A stretch of DNA of 52,199 nt from Gammaproteobacteria bacterium BRH_c0 (GTDB lineage Bacteria > Pseudomonadota > Gammaproteobacteria > Pseudomonadales > Porticoccaceae): NCBI GenBank assembly GCA_000961645.1, contig LADM01000031.1:1-52199 (forward strand). Direction: 5' to 3'. The notes beneath the pieces were generated by a model. It was not told the origin of the DNA. It did not search any database and was given only the letters and a program-made list of their open reading frames with translations. Position numbers and translations under genes: made by a program. How positions within the stretch are numbered: position 1 is the first letter of the stretch; the number at the start of each line of letters is the position of its first letter. Shown here in pieces: positions 26,657 through 37,285 of the stretch.

Positions 26657-26848
26657 GTGGCCATTACTAAGACCTCTACACTCACCTTCCGAATCGACCC
26701 GAGCCTCAAGGAAGCCCTACGCACAGCCGCCCACATGGAGCATCGCTCTATCGCCAATATGGTGGAAGTAATGATCCGCGATCATTGCCAGCGCAACGGC
26801 ATTCCCATTCCCGAGCAACAAGCCCTACCCAAGGAAGACAACCAGTGA
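26657..26848 (+). CDS. Ribbon-helix-helix (Arc/CopG-like) regulator, first gene of the restriction operon
   Basis: 63 residues with a GTG start. [19 protein letters not shown] followed by [15 protein letters not shown] is a clear ribbon-helix-helix: a beta strand then two helices. Such dimers bind operator DNA with the strand. Its stop TGA overlaps the GTG start of hsdM, so it is expressed with the type I genes and probably controls them. An antitoxin role is possible, but no toxin gene follows directly. Confidence 0.8.
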   Translation: MAITKTSTLTFRIDPSLKEALRTAAHMEHRSIANMVEVMIRDHCQRNGIPIPEQQALPKEDNQ

Positions 26849-29571
26849 AGTTAACCCTTTCCCACCTCGAACACCTCCTGCTGCGGGCCTGCGACGACCT
26901 GCGGGGCAGCATGGACGCCAGCGAGTACAAGGAATACATCTTCGGCATGCTGTTTTTGAAGCGTGCCAGCGACCTGTTCGACCAGCGCCGCGAGGAGCTG
27001 CGCCAGCAGCTCAAGGCCCGTGGCATGGCGGATGCTGATATAGAGAGCGAGTTGGACGACCCGGATCACTATTCTGGCAAATACTTCTATGTGCCAGCCC
27101 GCGCCCGCTGGAACCAGCCCTGGCAGGAAGAAGTCGTCGACCACGGCGTAACAAAAATCGTCCAGCGCCCCGCGCTGAAACATACCAAGGAGAACGTCGG
27201 CAGCATCCTCAACAAGGCCCTGGAGGCGGTGGAGGAGGCCAACCTGGATGCCCTGCAGGACGTGCTCACCGGCATCAACTTCAACAAAAAGATCGGCCAG
27301 CGCTCCCTCGATGACGACACCCTCGCCGACTTTGTGCAGAATTTCGAGAAGATCCCCCTCCACGACGACGACTTCGAGTTCCCCGACCTGCTGGGGGCCG
27401 CCTATGAATGGCTGATCAAATACTTCGCCGACTCTGCCGGCAAGAAGGCCGGCGAGTTCTACACCCCCGCCGAGGTGGTGCGCATCTGTGTCGAGATATG
27501 CGATCCGGAAGAGGGCATGAGCGTCTACGACCCAACGGTTGGGTCCGGCGGCATGCTTATCCAGATGCGGGACTACCTGCGGGAAAAGGGCGGCAGCGCC
27601 GATGAGCTCGCTCTTTTCGGCCAGGAGAAGATCGGCACCACCTGGTCCATCTGCAAGATGAACATGCTGTTGCACGGTATCTCCCACGCCGACATCCGCC
27701 AAGAGGACACCCTGCGGGAGCCCCAGCACCTGGATCACAACAACGAGCTCAAGCGCTTCCATCGGGTGGTGGCCAACCCCCCCTTCAGCCAGAACTACAT
27801 CAAGAAAGACCTCAAGTTCATTGGCCGCTTTCCGGTGATGATGCCCGAGAAGGGCAAAAAGGCCGACCTGATGTTTGTCCAGCATATGCTGGCGGTGCTC
27901 AAACACGATGGTCGCATGGCCACCGTGATGCCCCACGGGGTGCTGTTTCGGGGGGGCGAAGAGCGCGAGGCGCGCAAATACTTTATCGAGCACGGCTACC
28001 TGGAAGCCGTTATCGGTCTGCCTTCCAATCTGTTTTACGGTGCCAGTATTCCCGCCTGTATTTTGGTGCTTAACAAAGAAGGGGCTGCCAGGCGGGATCA
28101 TGTGCTTTTTATCAACGCCGACAGGGAGTACCGGGAGGGCAAGGCACAGAACCACCTGCGCCCGGAAGACATCGACAAGATCATCTATGCCTACCGCCAG
28201 GGTGGGGATATTCCCGCCTACGCCCGCCGGGTGCCCAGGGCCGAAATTCAAGCGGAGGAATACAACTGCAATATCCGCCGCTATGTAGACAATGCGCCAC
28301 CACCGGAGCCCCACGATGTGCGCGCTCATCTGCATGGCGGAATACCCCGGGTGGAGGTGGGTGGCCTCAGCCATTTCTGGGATAACTACAACCAGCTTAA
28401 AGACGGCCTGTTCGTACCTCGTGACGATGCCTATGTGGATTTCTCCCCGGTGCTGGAGGACAAACGGGCCATTGCCGATTTTATTGCCAGTCACCGGGGT
28501 GTGACGACCGCCCACGAGCAGTTTATGGAAACTGTAGAACAGTGGTGGCAGGCCAATCTCCCCACTGTGGAAGCCTTGGCGCCGGATGCCGGGAACCCGC
28601 AGGTTCGCCCGCGCAACGTCTATGTGATGCGCTCCTCACTGCTCAGCAGTATCGAAGTTGCACTGGCAGAGCAGAAAATCCTCAACCGGTTCCAGGTGCG
28701 CGGCGCTTTTGCCAACTTCGTTAACCTGCTGAAAGCCGATTTCAAATCCATTGCCGCCAGCGGCTGGGGGCCTGAACTGATCCCCGATGAGGAAATCCTG
28801 CAAAGCCAGTTTCCTGAGTTGCTGGAAAGCCTTGAGCAGGCCCAAAACAGATTGGCCGAACTACAAGCCCTTTTTACTGCCGCTGATGAAGAAGACTTTG
28901 ACGATGCCGATGATACCGGGGTACTGCCTGGCGATGAGGTTAAAAGCAAGAAAGAAGAGTTAAAAGCCAGCACTGCCGAGTGGAAAGCGCAACTTGCCCT
29001 GGCTAAGAGTCTTGCCGGCGACCTCTACACCGAGCTAAAGGCGGCTGACTTAATTCCCAAAGGGGTAAAAAAAAGCTACTACTGCACAGAAGGGTTCACC
29101 CAGAAGGAACCGGTGTTCGACAACGGCCACCGCATTTTGGCGTTGGCCCAACAAGCCGGGTTTGCCAGTGACTACACCGCTGCGCTACGCCAGGCCATGG
29201 CGGACGGCCAACGGGCGCTGGAGCGCGCCGCCAGCATCAATACCAGCCTCGAACGTCACAAAGCCCTGGAAGATGAAGCCAAAACCCTGAAAAGCACCAC
29301 CAAAAATATCGAGAGCCGCCGCGACCAACTGGTGGCCAGCGCCCGGACCAAAATCACTCCCGACCAAGCACGGGATGTAATCCTGGCGCGGCAGGAGCAA
29401 ACCCTTTACCGCATCTACATGGGCTATCTGAAGGCTCACCAGCGCCAGTGCATCAAGGCCATCGAAAACCTGTGGAGCAAGTACGCAGTAAACGCCCGGC
29501 AGATCGAGGCGGAGCGGGATGCGGCTTCCCGGCAGCTTCAGCAGTTTCTGGTGGAGTTGGGGTATGAGTGA
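26845..29571 (+). CDS. hsdM: Type I DNA methyltransferase HsdM, long form (second system)
   Basis: 908 residues from the GTG at 26845. [16 protein letters not shown] (near 202) leads into motif I, DPTVGSGG, and NPPFSQNY (near 310) is the catalytic motif of N6-adenine methyltransferases. The last 400 or so residues extend beyond the usual HsdM and include long charged helices that probably form a coiled coil. It differs markedly from the first hsdM, so the two systems are not duplicates. The overlap with hsdS is 8 bp. Confidence 0.95.
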   Translation: MKLTLSHLEHLLLRACDDLRGSMDASEYKEYIFGMLFLKRASDLFDQRREELRQQLKARGMADADIESELDDPDHYSGKYFYVPARARWNQPWQEEVVDHGVTKIVQRPALKHTKENVGSILNKALEAVEEANLDALQDVLTGINFNKKIGQRSLDDDTLADFVQNFEKIPLHDDDFEFPDLLGAAYEWLIKYFADSAGKKAGEFYTPAEVVRICVEICDPEEGMSVYDPTVGSGGMLIQMRDYLREKGGSADELALFGQEKIGTTWSICKMNMLLHGISHADIRQEDTLREPQHLDHNNELKRFHRVVANPPFSQNYIKKDLKFIGRFPVMMPEKGKKADLMFVQHMLAVLKHDGRMATVMPHGVLFRGGEEREARKYFIEHGYLEAVIGLPSNLFYGASIPACILVLNKEGAARRDHVLFINADREYREGKAQNHLRPEDIDKIIYAYRQGGDIPAYARRVPRAEIQAEEYNCNIRRYVDNAPPPEPHDVRAHLHGGIPRVEVGGLSHFWDNYNQLKDGLFVPRDDAYVDFSPVLEDKRAIADFIASHRGVTTAHEQFMETVEQWWQANLPTVEALAPDAGNPQVRPRNVYVMRSSLLSSIEVALAEQKILNRFQVRGAFANFVNLLKADFKSIAASGWGPELIPDEEILQSQFPELLESLEQAQNRLAELQALFTAADEEDFDDADDTGVLPGDEVKSKKEELKASTAEWKAQLALAKSLAGDLYTELKAADLIPKGVKKSYYCTEGFTQKEPVFDNGHRILALAQQAGFASDYTAALRQAMADGQRALERAASINTSLERHKALEDEAKTLKSTTKNIESRRDQLVASARTKITPDQARDVILARQEQTLYRIYMGYLKAHQRQCIKAIENLWSKYAVNARQIEAERDAASRQLQQFLVELGYE

Positions 29572-30838
29572 GTGGGTATCAAACAATTTGGGTGACCTAG
29601 TCACTTTCCAGAAAGGGCGGAAAGTTGATACAAGTCCATTTCCTTTGCCTGGATATGAGGCTTACCTTGGCGCTGGTGCTCTTTCTGGGAAGTATGATGG
29701 ATACGGCTCCACATTCCTGTCCGTTCAAGCTAATGCGAATGATGTCTTGATGTTGTGGGACGGAGAGAGAAGCGGACTTGCCCAAAGAGGATTATCGGGC
29801 GTTGTCTCTTCAACAGTTTGTAAGCTCTCGACTTCTGGGGCAATTGACTGCGATCTTCTTTATTACATTCTTGCTTACAATTTTGAGTGGATTCAGAACA
29901 GGCGCACAGGCACAGGCATTCCGCATGTTCCCAAAGACATCGGTCGGATTCTCAAAATCACGTACCCGAGCAAAAAGTCAGAACAAATAAAAATTTCCCA
30001 AATCCTGCAAACCACCGACCAGGCTATCGAAAAAACCGAAGCCCTGATTGAAAAATGCCAGCAGATCAAGGCGGGGCTGATGCATGATCTTTTTACCCGA
30101 GGCATCGGCCCCGACGGCAAGCTGCGCCCACCCCGGGAGCAGGCCCCGGAGCTATACCAGGAAACGCCGATTGGGTGGATTCCGAAGGAGTGGAAGTTAC
30201 AAGAAGTTAATGAAGTTGTTGACTCTATCGTTGACGGTCCTTTCGGCTCAAACCTGAAAACAGAGCATTATGTCTCTGATCCAGGTGTTCGGGTTGTTCG
30301 ATTGCAGAATGTGACCGAATATCAATACAACGACGCCGATCGGGCATACATTTCTGATAGGCATGCACTGAGTTTGGCAAGAAATGTTGTCGTTGGTGAA
30401 GATGTTCTTATAGCAGGATTGGGTGAGGAACGTTATCCCGTTGGTCGAGCATGCACTTATCCACCAGACCTCCCAGCCGCGATCAATAAAGCAGACTGTT
30501 TTCGGGCTAGATGTATCCCCCAAGTATTGATGAACAAATTCTTTATGCTGTTCTTAAACAGCACCTTTGCGCGGCAACAGGTAAGGCGGTATGAACAGGG
30601 TGTGACGAGGCCCAGAATAAATACTGGTAATTTAAAACGATTGCTCGTATTGGTTCCCTTTCTCAAGGAACAGGTAGAAATTGTAAATAAATTCGATGCA
30701 GTCCAATTTCGCCTTGCTTCTGAGGAGTTAAAGTTGGAAAAACTCAAAAAACAAAAATCCGGCCTAATGCACGACCTGCTCACCGGCAAGGTCCCGGTCA
30801 CTGTCGATACCGACACCGCGGAGCTGGCCCATGTATAA
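29564..30838 (+). CDS. hsdS: Type I specificity subunit HsdS (second system)
   Basis: 424 residues. Two recognition domains (about 1-150 and 205-370) are each followed by the conserved helix, marked by [20 protein letters not shown]...[12 protein letters not shown] and [11 protein letters not shown]...[12 protein letters not shown]. The recognition domains share no obvious likeness with those of the first HsdS, so a different target is expected. The gene's AT-rich recognition segments contrast with its GC-rich neighbours, a common sign of exchange. The 8-bp overlaps at both ends indicate coupled translation. Confidence 0.94.
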   Translation: MSEWVSNNLGDLVTFQKGRKVDTSPFPLPGYEAYLGAGALSGKYDGYGSTFLSVQANANDVLMLWDGERSGLAQRGLSGVVSSTVCKLSTSGAIDCDLLYYILAYNFEWIQNRRTGTGIPHVPKDIGRILKITYPSKKSEQIKISQILQTTDQAIEKTEALIEKCQQIKAGLMHDLFTRGIGPDGKLRPPREQAPELYQETPIGWIPKEWKLQEVNEVVDSIVDGPFGSNLKTEHYVSDPGVRVVRLQNVTEYQYNDADRAYISDRHALSLARNVVVGEDVLIAGLGEERYPVGRACTYPPDLPAAINKADCFRARCIPQVLMNKFFMLFLNSTFARQQVRRYEQGVTRPRINTGNLKRLLVLVPFLKEQVEIVNKFDAVQFRLASEELKLEKLKKQKSGLMHDLLTGKVPVTVDTDTAELAHV

Positions 30839-32009
30839 AATCGACCCCGCCCATAACCGCATCACCCCCATCGAGGCCAAACGCTTTGCCGAGCTGCGTT
30901 TTGGCGAGCGCAAGCATCTGCAGGAGTGGCTGGAGCACTGCCCCCAGGCCCTGGCCCAGGGGGACGGTGAGGAGCTGCTGATTATCCAGAAGGAGTTCGA
31001 CGGCTTCGACGATACCCGCGAGCGCCTCGACCTGTTGGCCCTCGACAAGGAGGGCAATCTGGTGATTATCGAGAACAAGCTGGACGACTCCGGCCGGGAT
31101 GTGGTGTGGCAGGCCCTCAAGTACGCCAGCTACTGCGCCAGCCTCAGTACCCAGCAGGTGGTGGACATCTACCAGCGTTACCTCAACCAGAAAGCCGTGG
31201 AAGAGAACAGCGCCCCGGCCCGGGCCGAGGACAGGCTGATCGAGTTCCTGGAGGTGGACGACCTGGAGTCGGTGCAGCTCAACCGCATCCGCACCCAGCG
31301 CCTGATGCTGGTGGCGGCCCGCTACCGCAAGGAAGTCACCAGCACTGTGCTGTGGCTCAGCCAGTTTGGCATCGCCTGCCAGTGCTTCAAGGTGACGCCC
31401 TACCAGGCCGGCAGCGAGCTGTTCCTTAATGTGGAGCAGATCATCCCCACCCCGGAATCCTCCGATTTTATGATCGGCATGGTGGCCAAGGAGGTGGAGG
31501 AGAAGAGCGCCGACAACGAGCAGAAGCAGCGCCACCGCCTGCGGCTGGCGTTCTGGGAGCTTGCCCTGGACAAGTTCAGCCACAGCCAGTGCAGCCTGTA
31601 CAACAATATCAGCCCCGGCAAGGACCACTGGCTGTATGCGGGCTCCGGTGTGTCCTCGGTGCCGTATTCCATTATCTTCGCCAAAAACGAAGTGCGGGTG
31701 GAGCTGAATATCGGCCGCAAGAACCCGGACGAGAACCGTTTTATTTTCCAGCGGCTGTGTGAGCAGAAGGACAGCATAGAAACGGCCTTCGGCGCCCCCC
31801 TCGAGTGGCTGCCCCTGCCGGAAAAGAAGTCCTGCCGCATCCAGTACGCCAAGGCAGTGGACGGCTACGACAAGGCCCAGTGGCCCGCCATGATCGACTG
31901 GCTGGTGGATCATATGACCCGGCTGGAAATCGCCCTAAAGGAGCCTCTGAAGACAATCAACCAGCAGCTCAAGCATAGCGGAGGCGCACTGGCGACAATG
32001 GATGGATAG
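30831..32009 (+). CDS. DUF4268 protein with NucS-like nuclease fold at the N-terminus
   Basis: 392 residues. Residues 60-100 carry a PD-(D/E)xK-like core: D67 in RLDLLALD, then E81-N-K83 in LVIIENKLDD, followed by the VVWQALKYASYC helix. The C-terminal part is the DUF4268 domain (FWELALDKFSHSQCSLYNNI). Such proteins accompany type I systems and are thought to be extra nucleases, but I know no demonstrated function. Its position between hsdS and the AlbA_2 gene, with 8-bp overlaps on both sides, ties it to the restriction operon. Confidence 0.85.
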   Translation: MYKIDPAHNRITPIEAKRFAELRFGERKHLQEWLEHCPQALAQGDGEELLIIQKEFDGFDDTRERLDLLALDKEGNLVIIENKLDDSGRDVVWQALKYASYCASLSTQQVVDIYQRYLNQKAVEENSAPARAEDRLIEFLEVDDLESVQLNRIRTQRLMLVAARYRKEVTSTVLWLSQFGIACQCFKVTPYQAGSELFLNVEQIIPTPESSDFMIGMVAKEVEEKSADNEQKQRHRLRLAFWELALDKFSHSQCSLYNNISPGKDHWLYAGSGVSSVPYSIIFAKNEVRVELNIGRKNPDENRFIFQRLCEQKDSIETAFGAPLEWLPLPEKKSCRIQYAKAVDGYDKAQWPAMIDWLVDHMTRLEIALKEPLKTINQQLKHSGGALATMDG

Positions 32010-34017
32010 TACCAAACTGATTATTGAAGAGCTTGCCGAGTCGGCGGAGCTGGAGTGCAAGCTCGCTGCCGGGGCGGATGGGCAGGGCAAACTGCCAAGC
32101 GATTTCTGGCCCACCTACAGTGCCTTTGCTAACACTCACGGCGGTATTATCCTCCTTGGGATACGTGAGAGATCCAGGGGGCACTTCAGCGTCGAGGGCA
32201 TTGGTAATCCTCAGAGAGTCATTGGTGATCTCTTCAATACTTTAAATAACCGCCAGAAGGTGAGTGGCAATCTGATCGCCAACGAGGATGTGAAAATCCT
32301 TAATCTGGAGGGTAAATCTGTTATTCAGATTACTGTCCGCAGGGCCTCCCGTCATGAACGACCGATATACCTGAATAATAATCCCTTCAACGGCAATACC
32401 TATCGTCGTCTACACGAGGGAGATCAATCCTGTGATGATGAGGCGGTGCGGCGCATGCTGGCGGAGCAGGTGGAGGACGAAAGGGATGCGCGCATACTGC
32501 TGGGCTTTGGCTGGGGTGACATTGATAAGCGCAGCTTCGGGGTCTACCGACAGATGCTCAAGGATGCAAAGCCCAATCATCCTTTTCTGGAGTTGGATGA
32601 TTTCGGCTTGTACGAGAAGGTACGAGGCTGGCGCCGGGATCGCCAGTCTGGGGACGAAGGCCCCACGTTGGCCGGCTTGCTCATGTTTGGCAACTGGGAT
32701 GCGATTCAGGAGGCGGCGCCACATTATTTCGTCGATTACCAGGAGAGGCCAGAGGCTAAAAAGGAGTTGCGCTGGATAGATCGTTTGGTGCCCGATGGCT
32801 CTTGGTCGGGTAATTTGTTCGATTTTTACCGCATTGTTTATCGCAAGTTGACTGATCCAGATGGGTTGAAAATACCCTTTCGCTTGAAGAAGGGACAGCG
32901 CCAGGACGACACGCCTGTGCACGAGGCGATACGGGAAGCACTGGTCAATTGCTTGGTACACGCTGATTATTCTGGCCGAGTATCCGTTTTGGTAGTGAAG
33001 CGCCCCGACATGATTGGTTTCCGAAACCCCGGGGATATGCGTATTCCGTTGGATAAAGCGCTACGGGGCGGCGAGTCGGACTGCCGCAACCGGATCATGC
33101 ACCAGATGTTTCTGATGATCGGCTTGGGTGAACGCGCAGGTTCCGGTATACCGAAAATCTACAAGGGCTGGGATTGGCGCCACTGGCGAGCACCATCACT
33201 CTATGAGGTTGATGAACCGCCCCAGACTCTGCTGGAGCTGCGAATGCTTGAGCTGATGCCGGAAGGAGTGCTTGGGGAGTTGGAAGTGCTGGTGGGTAAT
33301 GCATTTGCCACATTGACGCAGCTTGATCGTGTGATTCTGGCAACGGCTTTGACTGAGCAGGTGGTAACACACAAACGCATTACCGAGATTGCAGTTGACC
33401 ACAGCCATGACATTACCACCGCATTACAATCCCTGGTTCGCCAGGGATTCCTGGCGGTCCAGGGTCGTGGACGGGGTGCAGTGTACTTCCTGCCGAGCCA
33501 AGGCTTGCCCACCCCCGAACAAGTATTCGGAGCAGGTGTTGAGCCATTCCCCAAGGAGGACCGGGACTCCGAAGATTTGGCTGGACACTCCGAAGATTTG
33601 ACTGGGAGCTCCGAAGATTTGACCGAGAGCTCCGAAGATTCAGCGGGTTCTGAGTACCTGGACGACTTCGGACGCTTGGTAAATTTCATGATTTCAGCCC
33701 CTGTAGTCCATGATCTCGATAAGCTGACACCAGACTTCCTGGCACAATTGCGGGCGAAAGCTCGACTGGCCGAAAATAAGAAAACGCTCCCCAAAGAGAC
33801 CATGAGGCAGGTGATATTATCGCTATGCGACGAGCATTATATTACTCGCAGCTGCCTGGCGCGCTTGGTCCACCGCGATCCCGATTCATTGCGGCAGCAA
33901 CATCTCACCTATCTGGTAAAACAGGGCAGACTGAAGCTGGCCTTTCCCCAAACCCCCAATGACAGCCGTCAGGCATATATTGCCAACAAGGATCTGTCAC
34001 CAATGGAAGAACCATAG
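32002..34017 (+). CDS. AlbA_2 (Schlafen-like) DNA-binding domain fused to a GHKL-type ATPase region
   Basis: 671 residues. Residues 1-130 are the AlbA_2 domain (ELECKLAAG...FANTHGGIILLGIRE). A GHKL-like region follows at about 310-400 (HEAIREALVNCLVHADYSG, then RNPGD and GLGERAGSGI). A winged-helix part lies near 440-510, then four heptapeptides beginning S-E-D at residues 523-550. Family members are annotated as ATP-binding transcriptional regulators, often within restriction operons; the true role is unknown. It starts within the DUF4268 stop and ends one base before hsdR. Confidence 0.85.
   Translation: MDSTKLIIEELAESAELECKLAAGADGQGKLPSDFWPTYSAFANTHGGIILLGIRERSRGHFSVEGIGNPQRVIGDLFNTLNNRQKVSGNLIANEDVKILNLEGKSVIQITVRRASRHERPIYLNNNPFNGNTYRRLHEGDQSCDDEAVRRMLAEQVEDERDARILLGFGWGDIDKRSFGVYRQMLKDAKPNHPFLELDDFGLYEKVRGWRRDRQSGDEGPTLAGLLMFGNWDAIQEAAPHYFVDYQERPEAKKELRWIDRLVPDGSWSGNLFDFYRIVYRKLTDPDGLKIPFRLKKGQRQDDTPVHEAIREALVNCLVHADYSGRVSVLVVKRPDMIGFRNPGDMRIPLDKALRGGESDCRNRIMHQMFLMIGLGERAGSGIPKIYKGWDWRHWRAPSLYEVDEPPQTLLELRMLELMPEGVLGELEVLVGNAFATLTQLDRVILATALTEQVVTHKRITEIAVDHSHDITTALQSLVRQGFLAVQGRGRGAVYFLPSQGLPTPEQVFGAGVEPFPKEDRDSEDLAGHSEDLTGSSEDLTESSEDSAGSEYLDDFGRLVNFMISAPVVHDLDKLTPDFLAQLRAKARLAENKKTLPKETMRQVILSLCDEHYITRSCLARLVHRDPDSLRQQHLTYLVKQGRLKLAFPQTPNDSRQAYIANKDLSPMEEP
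33568..33651 (+). repeat. Four in-frame 21-bp repeats in the AlbA_2 gene
   Basis: TCCGAAGATT begins at 33568, 33589, 33610 and 33631, a strict 21-bp period. Translated, this gives SEDLAGH, SEDLTGS, SEDLTES and SEDSAGS. Copy number can change without a frameshift. The acidic Ser-rich linker joins the winged-helix part to the C-terminal domain. Confidence 0.85.
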
Positions 34018-34018
34018 G

Positions 34019-37000
34019 ATGTCCGAGTACACGGAGGTAGAACAACCCTTTCTGCGCCAACTGGAAACCCTGGGCTGGGAGGTTATCGACCAGGGTCAGG
34101 AGATTCCGTCCGACCCTGCCCGCAGCCTTCGCGCCAACTTCCGCCAGTGGCTGTTGCCGGACGTTTTCAACCGGGCGGTATCGCGCCTCAACCTCGCGGC
34201 CAGTGGCGAAACCTGGCTGACGGACAAACAGCTGCAGGACTTGCAGGAACAAATCCTCCGTCAGCCCAACCGCACCCTGCTGGAGGCCAATGAGGCGGTG
34301 CAGAAGCTGCTCTTCAAGGCCCAGGTGGACGTGAATGAGACCACCGGGGAGCCGGACCCGGTGGTACGGCTGATCGACTTCGCCAACCCGGAAAACAATC
34401 ACTTCCTGGCCATCAACCAGTTCCGTATCGACACCCCCGGTTGCGTCAAACAGTTCATCATCCCCGACATCGTGCTGTTCGTGAATGGTATCCCCCTGGC
34501 CGTGGTGGAGTGTAAGAAGGGCGGCGCCAATTGTGCCAACCCCATGGCGGAGGCCTTCGAGCAGCTGCAACGCTATATGAACAGGCGCCAGGCCACTGCC
34601 CAGCAGGGTCTCAAGGAAGGAGAGCCCCGGCTATTCCATACCAACCTTCTGCTGATTCGCTCCAGTTGGGCGGAGGCGGATTACGGCACCATCACCTCCG
34701 GGGATGAGCACTTTTACCCCTGGAAAACCCAGTGGCCTGCCATCGATAGCAGTATCGAGGGTATGAGCCAGCAACAGGCGCTGATCAATGGCATGCTCAA
34801 TAAGGCCAACCTACTCAACTTGCTCCGTACCTGTTCTGTGTATATGGATACCGATGGCGGGCCTCGCATAAAGGTGGTGGCTCGCTATCAGCAATTCCGG
34901 GCCGCCAACAGGATTGTGACGCGCTTGCGTGGCGGGATTACAGTGGAGGAGCGCAGCGGCGTGGTGTGGCACACCCAGGGGTCGGGCAAGAGCCTGACCA
35001 TGGTGTTTGTGGCTCGAATGCTGCGCGCCTCGCCGGATCTCAGTGACTACAAGATTGTGCTGATCAATGACCGCACGGATCTTGAGGATCAACTGGCAAG
35101 GACGGCAACCCTCATTGGTGGCCGGGTCAATGTCATCGACAGTCGCCGGGCATTGCGTACCGATCTGTCCTCCGACAGCTCTGATGTGAATATGGTAATG
35201 GCCCACAAATTTTTGATTGCGGACACCAGTCTGCCGGTAGAGCTGGCCGACGCCTTGGGCACATACCAGTCCATGCCTGGCAGAGATACCTTTGGCGCGG
35301 TCAATACGTCGTCCCGTATCGTGCTGATGATCGATGAAGCCCACCGCACCCAGGGCTCTGACCTCGGCGACAATATCTTTGAGGCGTTCCCCAATGCAGC
35401 GCGTATCGCCTTTACTGGTACACCGCTGATTACCGAGCGCCACGGGGAGAAGAAGACCGTGAAGCGCTTTGGCGAGTATATCGATACCTACAAACTGATG
35501 GACGCGGTGGCGGATGGCACCACCCTGCAGATTCTCTACGAGGGCCGCACTGCGGACACCGCCCTCAACGACAAGCACGGTTTCGAGACCCGCTTTGAAA
35601 ACCTGTTCAAGGAGCGCAGTGAGGAAGAGCTGCTGGCCATCAAGAAAAAGTACGGCGCCACCGGCGACCTGCTGGAAGCCGAGCAGCGCATTGGCGCCAT
35701 TGCCCGCGATCTGGTCAGGCATTACCTGGAGCACATCTTTCCCAACGGCTTCAAGGCACAGGTGGTGTGTCACTCCAAGTTGGCGGCGGTGCGCTATCAG
35801 AAGGCCATTGACGAGGCTCTCGATCAGGCCGTGGCGGAATTGCAGGCTTGCCCGGTTCCCGATAATGAGCTGATCAAGCGGGTGAGCTTTCTCAAATCCG
35901 CCGTGGTGATCTCCAGCGATGGCACCAACGAGGCCGCTTATATCACCCAGTCCCGCAAAGAGGCCCGGGCCTGGAACGCGGTGGACAACTTCTGCAAACC
36001 CTTCGAGTTCGATGACCCGGACAAGGTCTATACCGGCATTGCCTTTCTGGTGGTGTGCGATATGTTGCTGACGGGATTCGACGCGCCCATTGAACAGGTG
36101 ATGTATATCGACAAGAAGCTGCGGGAGCATACCCTGCTGCAGGCCATCGCCCGCACCAATCGGGTAAAGAAGGGCAAGCAGCGCGGCTATGTGGTGGATT
36201 ACATTGGCCTGACCGAGAACCTGACAGAGGCCCTCACCCTGTATGCGGCTGCCGACGAGGAGCAGGAGCTTGCCCTGGGGCTAAAAAACATCACCTCCGA
36301 GGTGCCGGTGCTGGAAGAGCGCTACCAGCGCCTGCTGCAGCTCTTTGCAGAGCACCGGGTGGCACGGGTGCGGGAGTTCGTCGAAGGTAAGCTGGAGACC
36401 GTTGCCGAGGATGCGGTGGTGGTGCATGAGGCGGTGAAACTATTGAAGGATGAACGGATTCGCGCCGATTTCGATGTCTACCTCAAGAAATTCTTGTCCA
36501 GTATGGACATCATCCTGCCCCACCAGGCGGCTCAGCCATTCCGGGTGCCGGCCAAGCGTTTCGGCTACATACTCCGTGTCGCCAAGGAGCGCTACAAGGA
36601 TGGCAGCCTCAACCTGGGCGATGCCGGTCAGAAGGTGGCCGACCTGATCAACGAACACCTTATCAGTCTGGGCATAAACCCCAAGGTGGCGCCGGTGGAG
36701 TTGCTTTCCGCTGACTTTATCGAGAAGCTCAACCAGCACGCCGGTGGCAACGCCGAAGCCAAGGCCAGCGAGATGGAACACGCCATCCGCAAGCACTGTA
36801 CCGTTCACCACGATGAAGACCCGGCGTTCTACAAAAGCCTGTCGCAGAAAGTGGAAAACCTTATCGACAAATATCACGAGCAATGGGAGCGCTTGGCGGA
36901 GGAACTGGAAAAGCTGCGCGGGCAGGCCATCGCAGGTCGCCAGCAAGGGGAGGAGGGCATGAGTCGCGAGGCGACTACCTTCTATGAACACATCGCCAAC

Positions 37001-37285
37001 GAGGCATTCGACAACGGCAAGGTGCCTGTCAGTGCCAAGGTAAAGATGAAGTCCCTCATGGGCGAGATCGTCGACAAGCTGAAGGACAGTATCGGCAGCA
37101 TCGATTACTGGTCAAATGGGGACAAACAGAAAAAGACCCGGGGTGAGATCAAGACAGCACTGACATTGAGTGGCATCCCCGAACTCAAACAGAATCGGGA
37201 GCGGGTGGCCGTGGAAATCATGAAACTGGCAAAGAACCGCCATGACGAGCTGTTGAAAGGGTTGAATGAGGGCCAGCCGCGATGA
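34019..37285 (+). CDS. hsdR: Type I restriction motor/nuclease subunit HsdR (second system)
   Basis: 1088 residues from the ATG at 34019. The nuclease core is D150...E164-C-K166 and the motor has Walker A (TQGSGKS, 319-325) and DEAH (439-442). Later SF2 motifs are also present (AFTGTP, then LTGFDAP and AIARTNR). It lacks the N-terminal DUF4145 domain of the first HsdR, so the two belong to different type I families. The C-terminal helical region contacts the methylase in known complexes. It is downstream of the AlbA_2 gene with a one-base gap and overlaps the YgjP-like gene by 4 bp. Confidence 0.95.
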   Translation: MSEYTEVEQPFLRQLETLGWEVIDQGQEIPSDPARSLRANFRQWLLPDVFNRAVSRLNLAASGETWLTDKQLQDLQEQILRQPNRTLLEANEAVQKLLFKAQVDVNETTGEPDPVVRLIDFANPENNHFLAINQFRIDTPGCVKQFIIPDIVLFVNGIPLAVVECKKGGANCANPMAEAFEQLQRYMNRRQATAQQGLKEGEPRLFHTNLLLIRSSWAEADYGTITSGDEHFYPWKTQWPAIDSSIEGMSQQQALINGMLNKANLLNLLRTCSVYMDTDGGPRIKVVARYQQFRAANRIVTRLRGGITVEERSGVVWHTQGSGKSLTMVFVARMLRASPDLSDYKIVLINDRTDLEDQLARTATLIGGRVNVIDSRRALRTDLSSDSSDVNMVMAHKFLIADTSLPVELADALGTYQSMPGRDTFGAVNTSSRIVLMIDEAHRTQGSDLGDNIFEAFPNAARIAFTGTPLITERHGEKKTVKRFGEYIDTYKLMDAVADGTTLQILYEGRTADTALNDKHGFETRFENLFKERSEEELLAIKKKYGATGDLLEAEQRIGAIARDLVRHYLEHIFPNGFKAQVVCHSKLAAVRYQKAIDEALDQAVAELQACPVPDNELIKRVSFLKSAVVISSDGTNEAAYITQSRKEARAWNAVDNFCKPFEFDDPDKVYTGIAFLVVCDMLLTGFDAPIEQVMYIDKKLREHTLLQAIARTNRVKKGKQRGYVVDYIGLTENLTEALTLYAAADEEQELALGLKNITSEVPVLEERYQRLLQLFAEHRVARVREFVEGKLETVAEDAVVVHEAVKLLKDERIRADFDVYLKKFLSSMDIILPHQAAQPFRVPAKRFGYILRVAKERYKDGSLNLGDAGQKVADLINEHLISLGINPKVAPVELLSADFIEKLNQHAGGNAEAKASEMEHAIRKHCTVHHDEDPAFYKSLSQKVENLIDKYHEQWERLAEELEKLRGQAIAGRQQGEEGMSREATTFYEHIANEAFDNGKVPVSAKVKMKSLMGEIVDKLKDSIGSIDYWSNGDKQKKTRGEIKTALTLSGIPELKQNRERVAVEIMKLAKNRHDELLKGLNEGQPR

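Noticed and set aside
26851-28515. 554-codon minus-strand open frame
   Set aside because: Antisense to hsdM, whose motifs are clear; the translation is a repetitive Val/His/Gly-rich shadow.
30798-31913. 371-codon minus-strand open frame
   Set aside because: Antisense to the DUF4268 gene, with shadow-like composition.
34811-36130. 439-codon minus-strand open frame
   Set aside because: Antisense to hsdR with no recognisable domain.
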